NCBI GenBank assembly: GCA_029582165.1
Contig: CM055871.1
Location: forward strand, 26,928,802 to 26,992,801
Reading direction: 5' to 3'
DNA length: 64,000 nt
Origin: Portulaca oleracea
Taxonomy: Eukaryota; Streptophyta; Magnoliopsida; Caryophyllales; Portulacaceae
The notes beneath the pieces were generated by a model. The model worked only from the letters and a program-made list of their open reading frames with translations. It was not told the DNA's origin and ran no database searches. Positions 22,252 through 34,311 of this stretch are shown here, piece by piece (the first letter of the stretch is position 1; every line of letters starts with the position of its first letter). Position numbers and translations under genes: made by a program.

Positions 22252-25200
22252 CTATTCACTAGTAGTAGTAGAAATGTCATCCTTGGGGAGTGTAGAAGCA
22301 AGTGTGCCTTGTGTCCATCTCTTGAGCATCTCTAGTGCAGCCTTGGGTTGGTCCATTGGCACCATGTGTCCTGCATCATGCACCTGTTTTTCACCCACCA
22401 TTTTCCCAAGTTAGTCCATATGTATTTATCGTGAGACATGTAACTTTATGGTAAGTATAGTGACCTTCCATGAATATAGGAATAGTCATGTCCTTATCAA
22501 AAACTCATTATTACTGTAGTAAAATATTAAAGAGTCTATATGAAATTAGTGCTGGCAAAAAATTCAGACCCGGGCCAAATTAAGGTCGGTCATATTGGTT
22601 AATATCGAAATCGGATGAAAAATTGATGACCATAACACATCTTTATTTGGGTTGGACAATATTGACAAATGTAAATTCGGGTCATAATCGAGTTCGAAAC
22701 ATAGTATCCAAATTTCTGGTTAATTCAGTCCACATTAAAATTCAGACAAAAAATCTATGATCGGTCCTGGTTTTTTCGAGGTCAGACTCAATTCAAACAG
22801 AGTTCCCAAAATTTTGTCCTATCTGAACACCTAAATTTGTCCGACCCGGAAAAAAAACCTAGTCCGGTCACCTTAAATGAGTGTGTCTTGTGATAACTTT
22901 ACATGAAACAGTCTCACCCTAGAATTTGTGATCAAAACATACAGATCAATGATCAGAATTAAGGGAGGAGTGCAAGACCTTGAGGAAAGCAAGGGATCCA
23001 TGGCTTTTCAGCTGCCCTGCTTCTTTATCATCAACTGTCAATGGCACAGTTGGAGCACTCACAAACTCCTTCTGCCCTGACCATTCCATTGCATGCACCC
23101 ACCTTGAATTTCCTGCCACAATCACAGAGTATATAAGGGGTTATATACTCATACTTGGAATGTCTGAGCCTGGTCCTAAAAAAGAGTTTTGATGTGGGAT
23201 CATGTATGTGTATGTACCAAGCCAGTTGCAGATGAGATCATATTCCCCAGCATAAACCAGCAGCTTGATTCCATCTTCCAGAAGAGAAGGAATGCCGGCT
23301 TCAAGGTTCCTCATCCAGTCCATCTGCATAGCCTCGTACACCTCGGTGCTGCACGACACAAAGTCTATGTCTCCTACGCCCAACGCTTGCTTCACGGAGT
23401 TCTGCTTCAGGAATGTCTCCATGTTTGAGAAATCGTAGCACAGGTCGGACTCACACTTCTTCCTGATGTCATAGTACTGCATCAAAAACACAACAACCCA
23501 CCAATTCTCAGTAATCAGTATGTATGTATGTATGTATGTATGTATGTATGTATGTATGTATGTCTCTTCTATCTTAATTTCATTATCTGGGCTGACTTAC
23601 ATTTGTGTCACCAGCAATGTCCATGATTTTGTTGAAGATATTGGTACAGGCAAAGTAGGCAGTCAAACAAGCGTCCTTGCCATCAGTACCTAAATAAATG
23701 AAACAGGTTAATTACAACTTCAGTATACAAGAAGATCGAAACTTCAACATTTGTTGAGCTTTGAAAGTAACTCAATTTGTTAATTACCGCATTGCTTGAT
23801 TGCCTGTTCACAGGGCGGGATCATCTTGCTGATACGTTTGTGGTCATCGGCCTTGATAATTCCGTTGTCCAAAGCGTAGTCTGCATATGCATTGTACTGG
23901 ATTGCTGGGTGGGTGAGTCCATTACCGATTGCGAACCCCTGATTGACAATGAATTGAACAACTTGAATTTGACTTTAGAAAAAGGGATGGTATATATGGG
24001 AAGAAATGTTTTTCTTAACAGTTTTTTTATCAAAACGTTTTTTTGGGTCAACCTGAATCAGACTCTTCATTCAGTACCCTACATCAGGACTACAGGGTTT
24101 GTTGTTTCTGTTGTAAATATGGAAAGAAATGAAATGGAAGTGTAAAAGCGAGTTACATATATACCTTAAGGTTGATGTGAAGTCCTTGTTGGGCTTTGTT
24201 TCCTTGGTGAACTCTGGAAGCGAACGCAGGAATGTAGTGTCCGGCATAGGATTCTCCGGTTATGAAGAAGTCATTCTTTACATATTGAGGATGTGCCTTG
24301 AAAAATTCCTGCAAGAGTAAAGATATAGATGAAGTTAACTACTTTTCAATTCTGTCAGTGGATGAGTGATCAAGATGTTGTAGATGAGGTTAATTATTCA
24401 CCTGCAAGAAATCATACAAGTCATTGCTAACACCATTTTCGTCATGGCGGATATCAGTGTCGTCAGAGGTGTAGCTAAATCCGGTTCCAACAGGTTGGTC
24501 GACATAGATGAGATTTGAAGCCTGCATAACACAAGTACTTAATTAACGTCATGTTTGACTTGACACTTAATTAAGGATGCATGGGAATACTAATTAATAT
24601 AGTCCTAGCAAAAGCTGACCCCACTTGAAACCAACCCGGTTTTTCAAACCTAAAATATAACAAACCCAGAATACATGGCATATCGAACCCGACCCCACCT
24701 GTCCGAACTGACAGGTCTACTAATTATTATTACCTTGTCCCAGCCGAACTCATTCCAAAGAAGAGACATATTGTTGGCAATTTGGTAAGGGCCATTCTCA
24801 TAGAAGAGAGCAAGTTCACTGCTGCACCCTGGCCCTCCTGTCAGCCATATCACAACCGGGTCGCTTGGACTGTTCCTTGATTCGAAGAAAAAGTAGAACA
24901 TCCTGCATGCCAAGTATTTATGATTAAGTATACCTACTATATGATTTAGATTCATTTCATGTCTGTACAATGTTTGTCTGTCTAATGGGGATTTCAGGTT
25001 TGATTCACTGATGATTCATATGTTCAGTAATCTACTCTTTGGACATGATTTTCTTCCATAGCATGACTTTGTTCAATAGAGGACATGGATTATGGTGCAA
25101 AGAGGTCTAGTAAGAGTATATGGTAACTATTAGTAGATTGCAATGAGGTCTAGTAAGAGTCCAACATAACTTATACATATGTAGGGCGCACAATAAATTG

Positions 25201-27980
25201 ATTGGAGAATTTGTCGACTCAATCAGTTTTATGTAACACCGTTTTACCATAAGAGCAAATGACGGTTTCATATCGAAATTTGCGTTATCAAGCAAGGATG
25301 TTGTGGGTACTGAGACTAGCGCTGTCAAAAATTTAGGTTCAAATAAATTCAGGTCCGACAAATTTGGTGAGTGTCAAAATTCGGACAAGAAATTCATGTC
25401 AAGACCCAATTTTATTTCAGATCGAACAATTCAGACGAATCTAAAATTGAGTTCAGATAATAGAAAACAAAGAAATTTTATGTCCCAATTTTCGATCAAG
25501 TCAGTCAATATCAAAATTCAAACAAAAAATCTATGGCTAAACCCGATTTTTTCAGGATTAGACGAAACTTTGCCAGCCATAATTGTGAGAAAAAGGCATT
25601 GAGAGAAGTTTGAGTGTGGAAAAAACAAGCTGAGGATGGACAAAATTCATGCTTGTGGCTAAATTATTAGGTAGTCCGTAGTCCAACGCAAGTCAATTTA
25701 AGGAAAACAAACAAATATAATTTGCTTTTTCTTCCCTTTTTTCTATTCCTTAAAGTTTCTGGATTTAAGTATGATCCATAATTTTTGTAGTGAAAAAGGA
25801 AGAGGGAGGAGTACACGGCAGTACCTAAAATTAATAACTACCGTGAGCCACTTTTCGTTGGGGTAGGATTAGGGGTGGGTATAACAGGTTAAACCGCATA
25901 CGCGGTTAACCGCTTTTGAGATTTTGGATTTTGAAAACCTAAACCGCAATCGCAATATGCGGTTAACCGCAAAACCGCTTTTGAAATCTGGAAACCTAAA
26001 CCAAACCTCGAAACCACAATTTATAAGCGGTGCCGGTTAACGGCGTTTAAAATCTGAAAATTTACCCGGTTAGCATACACGGTTTATGATTAACCGATTT
26101 CCTGGAAATTTACAATAACATTTATGCAAATAAATGCAATCATATTACTAATAAATTTATATTCCGATACGACAATACGTGATTAAATTAAATTCATATT
26201 ACTAATAAATTCATTTTTTTTCAACTTAATTGAAAGCGGTTAACCGCGATTAACCGTTTCATGAAAATTCAAAACCAAAACCTAAACCGTTTATAACGGT
26301 TTGGTTAACCTAAATCGCTTTTATGCAAAAATCAATTCGGTTAACCGCATTTTACGGTTTGGTTTATGCGGTTTTGCGGTTCAATTTGCGATTTAGGTTT
26401 ATGGTGCCCACCCTAGGTGGGATAACACTGATTTGGCTCATCAAAAAAAAAAGAAAAAGAAAAAGAAAACAGTGATTTGGTTTCCATTTTTGCATGTACG
26501 CGTCAGGTGATGGTTACCCTTGATGCATGCCGTTGAAAGCGCATGTGAAAATGACCCCCCTCCCCCCCCCCCTTTCTTTTTTTCATTCCCATTATTATAT
26601 TTGTATGGACCATCGCAAGTAAAATACACTACAAAAATTCAATCTATAAAAAGCACTACGTGTTTTATTCGCCACTTGAAAGTTAACCAATAAAAACATA
26701 GGCTTTATAAAACAATCATTACATAATAAAATGTGTGTTTTGTATTATTATCTTATGAAAAAATATTAGAAGAGTACTTATGAGTAATCGCACAGTAATT
26801 GCATGTCAACTATTCCAAATTTTCCATTTTAAATTGGATTGTTCATGTGCTGAACGGTGTACTAAAATGTGGATTAAAATGTTTAATTTGGATATAGGAG
26901 CAAAAATTTATTTTTATTCATCAATTCTTACAAAGCCAAAGTGCTTTAACTACGGACTCAATTTATTTGTACATGTTTTATCCACATAAAATACAAGTTT
27001 TAAGAATAGGCTAAAATATATGAAAAAATTTATAATAACTCTATGGTTGTCAATCATGACAATCATCACAATTAAAATAAATTTCATTCATATACAATTC
27101 AAATTATAAAATATATTTTTTAATACCATTCATTTTTTTAATTCAATGTAATTATAAAATATATATTTTCAATTACAACTTTATGTACAAAAGTTTAAAA
27201 ATTTAAATATTTAACTCTAAATTTAAGCCTAGTATATATCTTGAAAAATATTTATTTTTCAAAATTTTTTTGTAAATAAATTATAATTAAAAAATATATT
27301 CATAATTTTGATGCTAAATGAAAAGTAAACCCTCCATATAAAACTCGACACATATATGATAAAGATCATTTTGGTGATAGTTTATTATATGATTGACTAT
27401 CATTATGCATTTTTTTTAATTTTAATTCAATACTCCCTCCCTCCATCTATCTATGGCATTTAAAAACAAAAAGAAAAATAAAGGAAGCCTTAAAATCAAC
27501 GGAACAGTTAATCTGACAGAGCAAAAGTAAACTTCTGGCGACCAACACTACCCAAAAAACCCCCCCAACGTTGCTGAAATCTCAAGGAAACTAATTAACC
27601 AACCAACCAACCAAACAAAGCAGGGGTAAAAGATCCACACACCTGGCATCTTTGGAGTGAGGAAGACGATAATACCCTGCATGATGTCCCAAATTTTCCA
27701 CTGAAGTCCCTGGTTCATCACCATTCAGTCCCAGTTCAGATACCTTGAACCTCCTCTCAACCAGCCTGGGTTCCTTGTCATTTTGACTGTGTTCCCCATG
27801 GTTAAGGTTAAAAGGGTATTTTGGGGATAAGTTGAGTTGCTTAATCAGTCTCTCTGCAGTTAGTTTGGGAAATGTTGTGGATGGTGACAGTTTCAGTTGG
27901 TCTTCTTGTGGAGTTGCAGTTAGAGAGGGTGGGAAGAAGCACAGAATAATAATGCAGAGGAGAAACAGAGGTTTTGCCAT
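22252..27980 (-). CDS. Serine carboxypeptidase-like protein (peptidase S10)
   Basis: Members of family S10 remove C-terminal residues from peptides in vacuole or apoplast, or act as acyltransferases. This one resembles the Arabidopsis SCPL47/48/49 group. Coding exons on the minus strand: 27643-27980, 24734-24902, 24402-24521, 24165-24308, 23788-23938, 23601-23689, 23218-23476, 22979-23112, 22252-22383. All introns are GT-AG; the total is 1536 nt, 511 residues plus TAG. A hydrophobic signal peptide (about 1-22) is followed by a propeptide-like region, substrate-site GGPGCSSE (135-142), GESYAG with nucleophile Ser229, AGEYD with Asp417, and HDAGHMVP with His474. The triad and length are intact. 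Start: the ATG at 27980 lies 69 nt below a TATA box; an upstream in-frame ATG (28190) precedes that box and is unlikely to be transcribed. Intron 1 (2.74 kb) holds two MITEs. Peptidase versus acyltransferase cannot be decided here. Confidence 0.95.
22547..22873. mobile_element. hAT-like MITE in carboxypeptidase intron 8
   Basis: Starts TAGTGCTGGCAAAAAATTCA; the body has ACCCGGGCC, TTGGGTTGGACAA and GTCCGACCCGG words like its relatives. The right terminus is ambiguous (about 22818 or 22873), and I found no convincing target duplication. Confidence 0.55.
23518..23562. repeat. TATG microsatellite in carboxypeptidase intron 6
   Basis: About 11 uninterrupted copies of the tetranucleotide TATG, starting 42 bp downstream of the acceptor-side flank of exon 7. 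Likely polymorphic. Confidence 0.95.
24600..24716. repeat. Short hAT-like fragment in carboxypeptidase intron 2
   Basis: AGTCCTAGCAAAAGCTGACC at the left and CCGAACTGACAGGTCT at the right form a rough inverted pair, with GAACCCGACCCC words inside. It is small and target copies are unclear. Confidence 0.4.
25317..25581. mobile_element. hAT-like MITE in carboxypeptidase intron 1, first
   Basis: Termini TAGCGCTGTCA and TGCCAGCCATA match inverted at 8 of 11 positions. Flanking 8-mers ACTGAGAC and ATTGTGAG match 5/8. The interior consists of AATTCAGGTCCGACAAATT-like words. Confidence 0.65.
25870..26415. mobile_element. hAT-type MITE (CGGTTAACCG family) in carboxypeptidase intron 1
   Basis: Termini TAGGGGTGGGTATA and TGGTGCCCACCCTA are inverted matches of the form common in plant hAT elements. 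Flanking 8-mers GGTAGGAT (25862-25869) and GGTGGGAT (26416-26423) agree at 7/8. The 546-bp body reiterates the palindrome-rich words GCGGTTAACCGC, AACCGCTTTT and TAAACCG on both strands. No coding. Confidence 0.8.
27425..27460. repeat. Single Stowaway-like end
   Basis: TA followed by CTCCCTCCCTCCATC resembles a Stowaway terminus, but no partner end was found nearby. It may be a truncated MITE in intron 1. Confidence 0.35.
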
Positions 27981-28048
27981 GTTTGGTTTGAGAGGAATTA
28001 GGAGAGAAAAAGAGAGAGATGGGAAGAGAGGTAGATGGGGGATGGGGA

Positions 28049-28055
28049 ATATATA
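28049..28055 (-). promoter_or_regulatory. TATA box of the carboxypeptidase gene
   Basis: CCCTATATATTCC on the minus strand, 69-75 nt above the chosen ATG, is the right place for a core promoter with a 5' UTR of about 40 nt. Just upstream (28080-28170) is a strongly pyrimidine-rich stretch (CTTCTCC, CTTCTTC words), typical of plant Y-patch promoters. Inferred, not tested. Confidence 0.75.
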
Positions 28056-28299
28056 GGGTTGAGTTAAGGGGTTGTTTGTTTGTTTGGGGGGTGATGGGAG
28101 GGAAGAAGAAGGAGAAGAAGATGAAGATGAGAAGGTGTGAAGAGGAAGAGGAGGGAAATGTGATGAAAGATGGTGCTTTAACGGTTCCATTCACTTGAAT
28201 AGTTGCTCAAGTTATCTCCTCTTTTTTATTACTATTTTTTGTTTTTTTAAGGATTTTTAGTTATTTTTTAAGGAACTTTTGATTTTAATATTATTATAT

Positions 28300-29370
28300 T
28301 TTAGAAGCGTTAGGACCATGCAATTTTCTTCTATGATAAGAGAGATCGCGTTTTGGAGATTTTTGATTTTTTGTAGAACTATACGCTAAATCCTAACACA
28401 TACTGTACTTTGGAGATGTTGAGTAAATTGTACTTACTGTACATAGGAATGAGACCAACCTAGATTTTAAGTTCACTGTATGTATTAAAATAGGTCAATT
28501 TTTAACATAATGAATTTTCATAAAATATTCATAAATTCAAAAAATATCGATGAATTTTGCAATAGCATTGATAAACTTATGATGAACTTTATAATAATAT
28601 TGGTGATTTCTTTTTAAAGTTTAATACATTAGTGGACCCAGGTAGGTACTCCAAGATGTACCATATAACAATTGTTATATCTTGAAGTGTTAATACTATA
28701 CAATTTTCTTTCATAATAAGATACTATACTTTGGAAATGTCATATTGTTAGGAAAGTGTCCTAAAATCACCCAGTCTCTTGATCCCACAATTATTTGTTT
28801 CCTAATTGTATTAGGATATTATTTAGGTTTCCTTATTATGTTAGGTTTCCTAATTGTATTAGATTCTAAATCTAATTGGAGTGGGAGTCAATGTAGGTTT
28901 ATAGGGAGTTTTCCCTATGAATAGTGGGTCTAGTTCGCCTTGTTTGGTGCGGCCAAGTTTGTGCCCATTGTGGCCAAGTTTGGGGCACCTCTTGTGGGAG
29001 GAGGTATATTATGATATTCAGAAATTTCGTATTCCCAATGGTGAGAGAGATTTTGTTGAGAGTTTTGGGTAGGTCTCTTTTGGTATTTGAGATCTTTGTA
29101 ATACTCTCTTTGTTGGATCTCGGGGGGAGATCGTTTGTTGTACTCTCTACCACTAGTGGATCCGTTTGTGCTTGGCCCGCCCGTGGTTTTTTCCCGATTT
29201 GGGTTTCCACGTTAAATTCGTGTCCCCTTCATTCTTACATTTATTTTTCTCGATACATAGTAGTCATCTTATTTTGGTGCTTCCACTATTATGTATTGCT
29301 TTTATAATTAAAAACCTTAACACATATTTTTAGCGGAACCATAGGCTAAATTCTAACACATATTATCCAG
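28300..29370. repeat. Diverged direct repeat hosting a solo LTR
   Basis: Unit A (about 28305-28420: CATGCAATTTTCTTCTATGA, ACGCTAAATCCTAACACATA) recurs as unit B (about 28683-29365: TATACAATTTTCTTTCATAA, GGCTAAATTCTAACACATAT). Unit B is split by the solo LTR at 28746-29322. Confidence 0.6.
28746..29322 (+). mobile_element. Solo copia-type LTR, plus orientation
   Basis: A 577-bp sequence starting TGTTAGGAAAGTGTCC and ending AAAAACCTTAACA, bracketed by CATAT (28741-28745, 29323-29327). The same LTR occurs reversed at 45258-45828. No internal domain remains, so it is a product of LTR-LTR recombination. The CCACGTTAAATTC block near 29206 is shared in form with the copia LTR at 17-20 kb. Confidence 0.95.
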
Positions 29371-30100
29371 AAAAACAATCATGTGGCTTGTATACAACAC
29401 TCACCTCAAAGTGCAATATACTATCATATAAGCCCTCAAATTATAGTATATTAATATTAGTGTCCGATAATGCTTTTCTTAATTCTAATTTCATTCTTAT
29501 TTATCTAACTTTCATATTAATTTTTCCTATTTCATGTTATATGGCATTTTATAATTCTAATAACAAATTAATTAATTAATATTGATTTTTCTATTTTATC
29601 CATAACATTCATTAAATAAACATTAAAAAATTAACTATAATTAAAAATATTCAAATAATTATCTTATTAACTATCCTATTAAATTTTACCACAATTATTT
29701 ATCATGTATCCACCCAAAAGTCACTTAAAAGAGAACAGATCAAGTACGCAATGACTTTTTTCCAACCTGTTCATTTCCTTCCTCATTTATTTATGCATTT
29801 TTTTGGCACCTAATTATCTTTGTTTTTCCCTTGAAGGTTTGGACTCTATTAGGTCCACATTCGAGGAATATATTATTTCAAGAAACCATATGTTTGCGTA
29901 ATCATATGTTGCTTACACTACATTCGAACCTCCTAACAAATGTAATGTTGTAACTGTATATTCAATGCTCTTAATAAATTTCAATGGATTCATTGCTGGC
30001 TTTGTCTTTGGGATACGTTCATAGAATGTGGGGTGTAATTGGAAAGATTTTGCGTTGGAACAGAAAGAAAGACTGTATACCTACCATTGATTGATTGTAC
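29328..30100. other. AT-rich intergenic DNA
   Basis: Nothing recognisable: no gene, repeat or RNA. Confidence 0.6.
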
Positions 30101-30129
30101 ACAAGAAAAAGCAACTTAAGCAATAAGTA

Positions 30130-30920
30130 AGTTCACATCTTGAATGCCTGTTCAAAACAACCAAGAGAAGTGTAGCGTATTGGATATGGATAAGGTCCTA
30201 GGGGTGTCAAACTCGACTAGATTAAAGAGAATTTGTGTATTTTCATTGTAAGTTGAAGTGCCGAGTGTCGTACCCATGTTCGGGTGTGAAAAATGAAGAA
30301 TTAGAGTAAAATAGGCTATGACCCAATTCAACAGCACACTTCACCTGACTTCATATATGCGTGTCCAACAAGTATCGAAGATTGACATTCTTGGAATTTG
30401 GTATGGGTGTTTGATATGGACACGGATCTGGGTGTTAGATTCGGGTAGTCTTAAGAAAATTTGCATATTTTCATTGTGATTTGAAATGTTGAGTGACGTA
30501 CCCTTGTCTGCGTGTGGAAGGTTCGACACGGGTACGATAAGAAAAATGAATAGTTAGAGTAACATGGGTTATGAGCCAATTAAGAGCGCACACATTTCAC
30601 TTGACTTCATATATCCATGCCCGACAAGAATCGAACATCAACATTCTTGGAATTTGGTATGGGTGTTTGATATGGGCACAAATATGGGTGTCAGATCTGC
30701 GCAATTTAAGAAAATTTGCGTATTTTCATTATGATTTGAAGTGTTGAGTGTCGTACCTTTGTCCGGATGAGGAGGGTCCAACACAGGTACAATAAGAAAA
30801 ATGAAAAATCAGAGTAACCTGGGCTATGAACCAATTAAGTAGCACAAACACTTCACCCGACTTCATATATCTATGCGATTGTGTCCAACAAGAATAGAAC
30901 ATTGACATTCTTTAGACACC
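30130..30920. repeat. Threefold tandem repeat, unit about 260 bp
   Basis: Landmarks recur at spacings of about 256 and 264 bp: GACATTCTTGGAATTTGGTA (30384, about 30640, then GACATTC at 30904), TTTGATATGG, ATTTTCATTGTGATTTGAA, GAGTGACGTACC, CACTTGACTTCATATAT. The units differ by many substitutions, so the array is old. No coding is seen. Confidence 0.85.
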
Positions 30921-31660
30921 CTCAAAGGCATGTCAAACATAGAGATAGCATAGAGAAATAGGCTTTCACTATTGATATTACTAGAATGCATATGTACACT
31001 AAAAGAAATTGCTACTGTTTTCGCATCCAAACACAACCCTCTCCAAGGCTAAAACAGAGTAGTTCCTAAAGAAGTCGTGAACAAAAGAAATAGGTTTTCA
31101 TACTTCATGTCCATTGTATGTGCCGTATCTAAAAATTTTAAAGTTGATGTGTCCATGAGTGAGCGTCGTATCATATCTGTGTCATATATTGTATCTATAC
31201 TTCTTAGTGAGCCAATGACTAATCAGTCATATTAAAATAATTTTCTAATATTAGTATAAGTGATATTTCATTGAGAAATGACTTTTATTAGTTGCCCGAG
31301 ACAAATTATTAGCTACCCTCAAATCGCTTGCAGCAGTGATCATTTTTTTATTCAATTGATGATGAGGAAAATCAATGAGCAGAAAAGAATGTGCAACAGT
31401 GAATTTTTTTTTTGTCTTGCTGGATCAAATTGATCAAACAATAACAATAACTTTCCATGTGACACGTTTGAGTGCAGTCTAAGAAAATTCTAATATAAAC
31501 AGCCTTATCCCATAAATAAAAAGTTTATGGAAAGACTGATTTTCTTATTTTCTCTCTCTCTCTCTACCTCCCTTTCACAATCTCTATCATTGGAGAGAGT
31601 TTTCTAGTGAGTCAAATTTTAGCTCAACCAATAATTCACCTCACAAATTGAACAAAAAAA

Positions 31661-32466
31661 CGGTTTTGCTAATCGTCGCCCTGGGGGCGATGGTTAAGGG
31701 AGAATCTTATCCATTTTTTTTATTTTGTAAATCATACATAAAATATAAAAGATTACCTTTTCAATAGAAAAATATTATATTATCTAATCAAATCTACAAA
31801 AATCTCATCATTACCTAATTAACATTTTCAAATTATTTTATTAAATATAAACTTTTTGGAAGTATACTCATGCTATTTTTAAATATAAATTCATTGATCG
31901 ACAATCCTCAATTTTCATTCATCAGTATTCAGTACATTGACGATCTAATTTAGAAAATTAAACAAAATTAATTGCGAAAGGTTAATCACCGCTTCATGAG
32001 GTGATGCGACTGACTTTGAAGCCTCATCTGGAACATCATTATTGAATATAATAAGATAGTTTATATTTAATGTTATATCTGAAACTATCTTTTATTATTG
32101 ACGAAAACATAAATCATATGATCATGGAGAAAGCACATTATACTGACATCAAAACCTAAATCATATATGATCGTGGAGAAATATGTATTCAAAAATGCAA
32201 TTAAACTGATTGCGCGCTGGTAATTGAATATAAATACGTATTCAAAAATAGCATGAGTATAATATTTTCAAAAAGTTTATATTTAATAAGATAATTTAAA
32301 AATGTTAATGAGTTAGTGATAAGATTCTTTTAGATTTGATTAGATAATATAATATTTTTCTATTGAAAAGGTAATCTTTTATTATTTTATGTAAGATTTA
32401 CAAAATAAAAAAATGGATAAGATTCTCCATTAACCATCGCCCCCAGGGCGACGATTAGCAAAACCG
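31661..32466. mobile_element. 806-bp foldback element with arms of about 245 bp
   Basis: The left arm starts CGGTTTTGCTAATCGTCGCC and the right arm ends with its exact complement. The outer 37 bp are perfectly inverted (31661-31697 with 32430-32466), including an inner palindrome GTCGCCCTGGGGGCGA. Matching continues with few differences to about 31905 and 32225. The middle (31905-32225) is AT-rich. No target duplication is evident. A transcript would fold into a long hairpin. Confidence 0.9.
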
Positions 32467-32804
32467 ATCTTGCAATACACTATCGGTGCTCCCACAATAA
32501 ATTTACTTGCTAATGATTAGTGAATCTTATACCTACTACTTGAATCACAAACAAAACAAAAAGACAAAACAAAGTAACAAAATTCTTTTTTAAAAAACCT
32601 TGATATGTACTCTTCTGTTGCATCAAGTTTAAAGTTAGCATTCTCGTACTTGCAACTTGCAAGGCTAACGACACTTTTTCTGCTCATTCAAACCATCATC
32701 AACACGCTTCCATTTGTCTTCTTATAAATCAGTTACAAAAGGATTGCGGTTCTACAGCAAAGACAGAAGTAGCGATTGCATTTCTACAGCAAAGACAGAC
32801 AAAG

Positions 32805-33212
32805 GAGCGCTGGCAAAAACTTGACCGACCTGGAAAAAAAAGGTTTGATCACGATTTTCATAACTGAATTTTAAACTTTAATTCGGACATGATCAAATTC
32901 AAAGTTGGGTCAGGTTTGGGTTTGCTAAACCAAGCTTGGATTGACCGAATTTTCAATTTCACAGAAAATTCAGGTTCAGTCATGTTGGATCATTCAGAAG
33001 TCAAATTTTGATGTCTTTTTTGTGGTATGGTCAAATTTGGTCATCTCAAGATCAGTCAAGTTTAATGGGTATTGAAAACAAATTCAGTCATTTGGGTCTG
33101 GCTCAGGTTTGAGCAAAGTGACCAAATTCAAATTCATGTAGAGTTTAGATTTTAGTAATTTACCAAATGACTGAACTGGATTAGACCCGAGCACGAATTT
33201 TTGTCAGCCTTA
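32805..33212. mobile_element. hAT-like MITE, long copy
   Basis: Ends GAGCGCTGGCAAAAACTTGA and TTTTTGTCAGCCTTA. The 408-bp body reiterates TCAGGTTTGGGTT/GACCAAATT words. Flanking 8-mers do not agree, so the insertion is old or its ends are misjudged by a few bases. Confidence 0.6.
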
Positions 33213-34031
33213 GTCGGAAGGCACTTCTCTATTGTTAGTTCATTCAAATCATCAATGCACCTTAAATTGCACTTGTTTTTTCTTACAATAGAATAACAGT
33301 AAGCTTTCTCGTCGTCTGCTTCATGATCTTGGGGGTCAAGACTCAAGAGGGTGTCGAAGAACAAAAAAAGTAAAAGAATTACTAGACTCGTCGCTTATGT
33401 AAGGAAGGACCCCTAATATAGATTTGTGATGGCAGAAAGTTCAGCAAATGGAAAAGAGGCTGCAATTTTCTAGGATTGATCATTGCAGGTATACCAATTA
33501 TCAGGACAATCACACACAAGTTCATAACAAATCCTCCCTTAAATTCTGAGCAACAACAACAATGAGGAGATGCTCATTATCTGCTAGCTTATGTCACGAT
33601 GGAATGTCAGCTCACACTCTGTCCAACGCTTATCACATAAACTTACATATACTTGAGAAGTGAATACTCCTTTGCCCTCTTGATTTCAAATTAAGGTTTT
33701 AGCCGACTAGAATCGAGAAAAGCTAAGACATCAATGCTAGAGTAATGAACCTTTTTGGGCCTTAAACCATCAACTTAAGCAGTTTTTGTTTTGATACCAT
33801 GTGTAAGAACAAACCTAATCAAAAGTTTAAGCTGATGATTGAACAACAATGATTATGTACTCTTAACAATCAAGAACTAGAAAAATCACTGCAGTTTCAT
33901 CCATCACTCTCTTCGATTATATATCGCCTCGTCCAAAATACTAAATGAGGTTGGACAACCTTACAAGAACCCCAATCTAGGAACTGAAAGAGCAAAGGAG
34001 AAAGAAAAACAAAGGGGCAAATCCATAGTAT
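33213..34031. other. Duplication copy 2 sequence, no gene
   Basis: It corresponds to 3650-4200 of copy 1 without the Stowaway MITE. No open exon is recognised. Confidence 0.5.
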
Positions 34032-34311
34032 TAGCGCCGGCATAAAATTCAGATACTGATCAAATTCGGGTTTGGATCAAATCCGGGCGAGAAATTGATG
34101 TGCGGACCCAATTTTTTCAGGTCTGACAATTCGAAAAGAACAAAACCGGGTCAAAATTGGATTCAGAAAATAGAAAAAAGAAATACAGTATCCGAACATT
34201 CGGTCAACTAAGTCAATGTCAAAATTCGGGCGAAAAATCTATCGACCAAACCCGGTTTTTTCTGTGTTGGACAAATTTGGGTATTTGGGTTGGACTATTT
34301 TGCTAGCTAGA
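34032..34311. mobile_element. hAT-like MITE with 8-bp target copies
   Basis: Termini TAGCGCCGGCA and TGCTAGCTAGA. Flanking 8-mers CATAGTAT (34024-34031) and CATATTAT (34312-34319) agree at 7/8. The body contains AAATTCGGGTTTGGATCAAA and GGTCTGACAATTCG words. With 9051-9357 it supports hAT ancestry of the family. Confidence 0.75.

Noticed and set aside
28056..28190. Upstream in-frame ATG (28190) as carboxypeptidase start
   Set aside because: It lies above the TATA box and would encode a Pro/Ser low-complexity leader before the real signal peptide.
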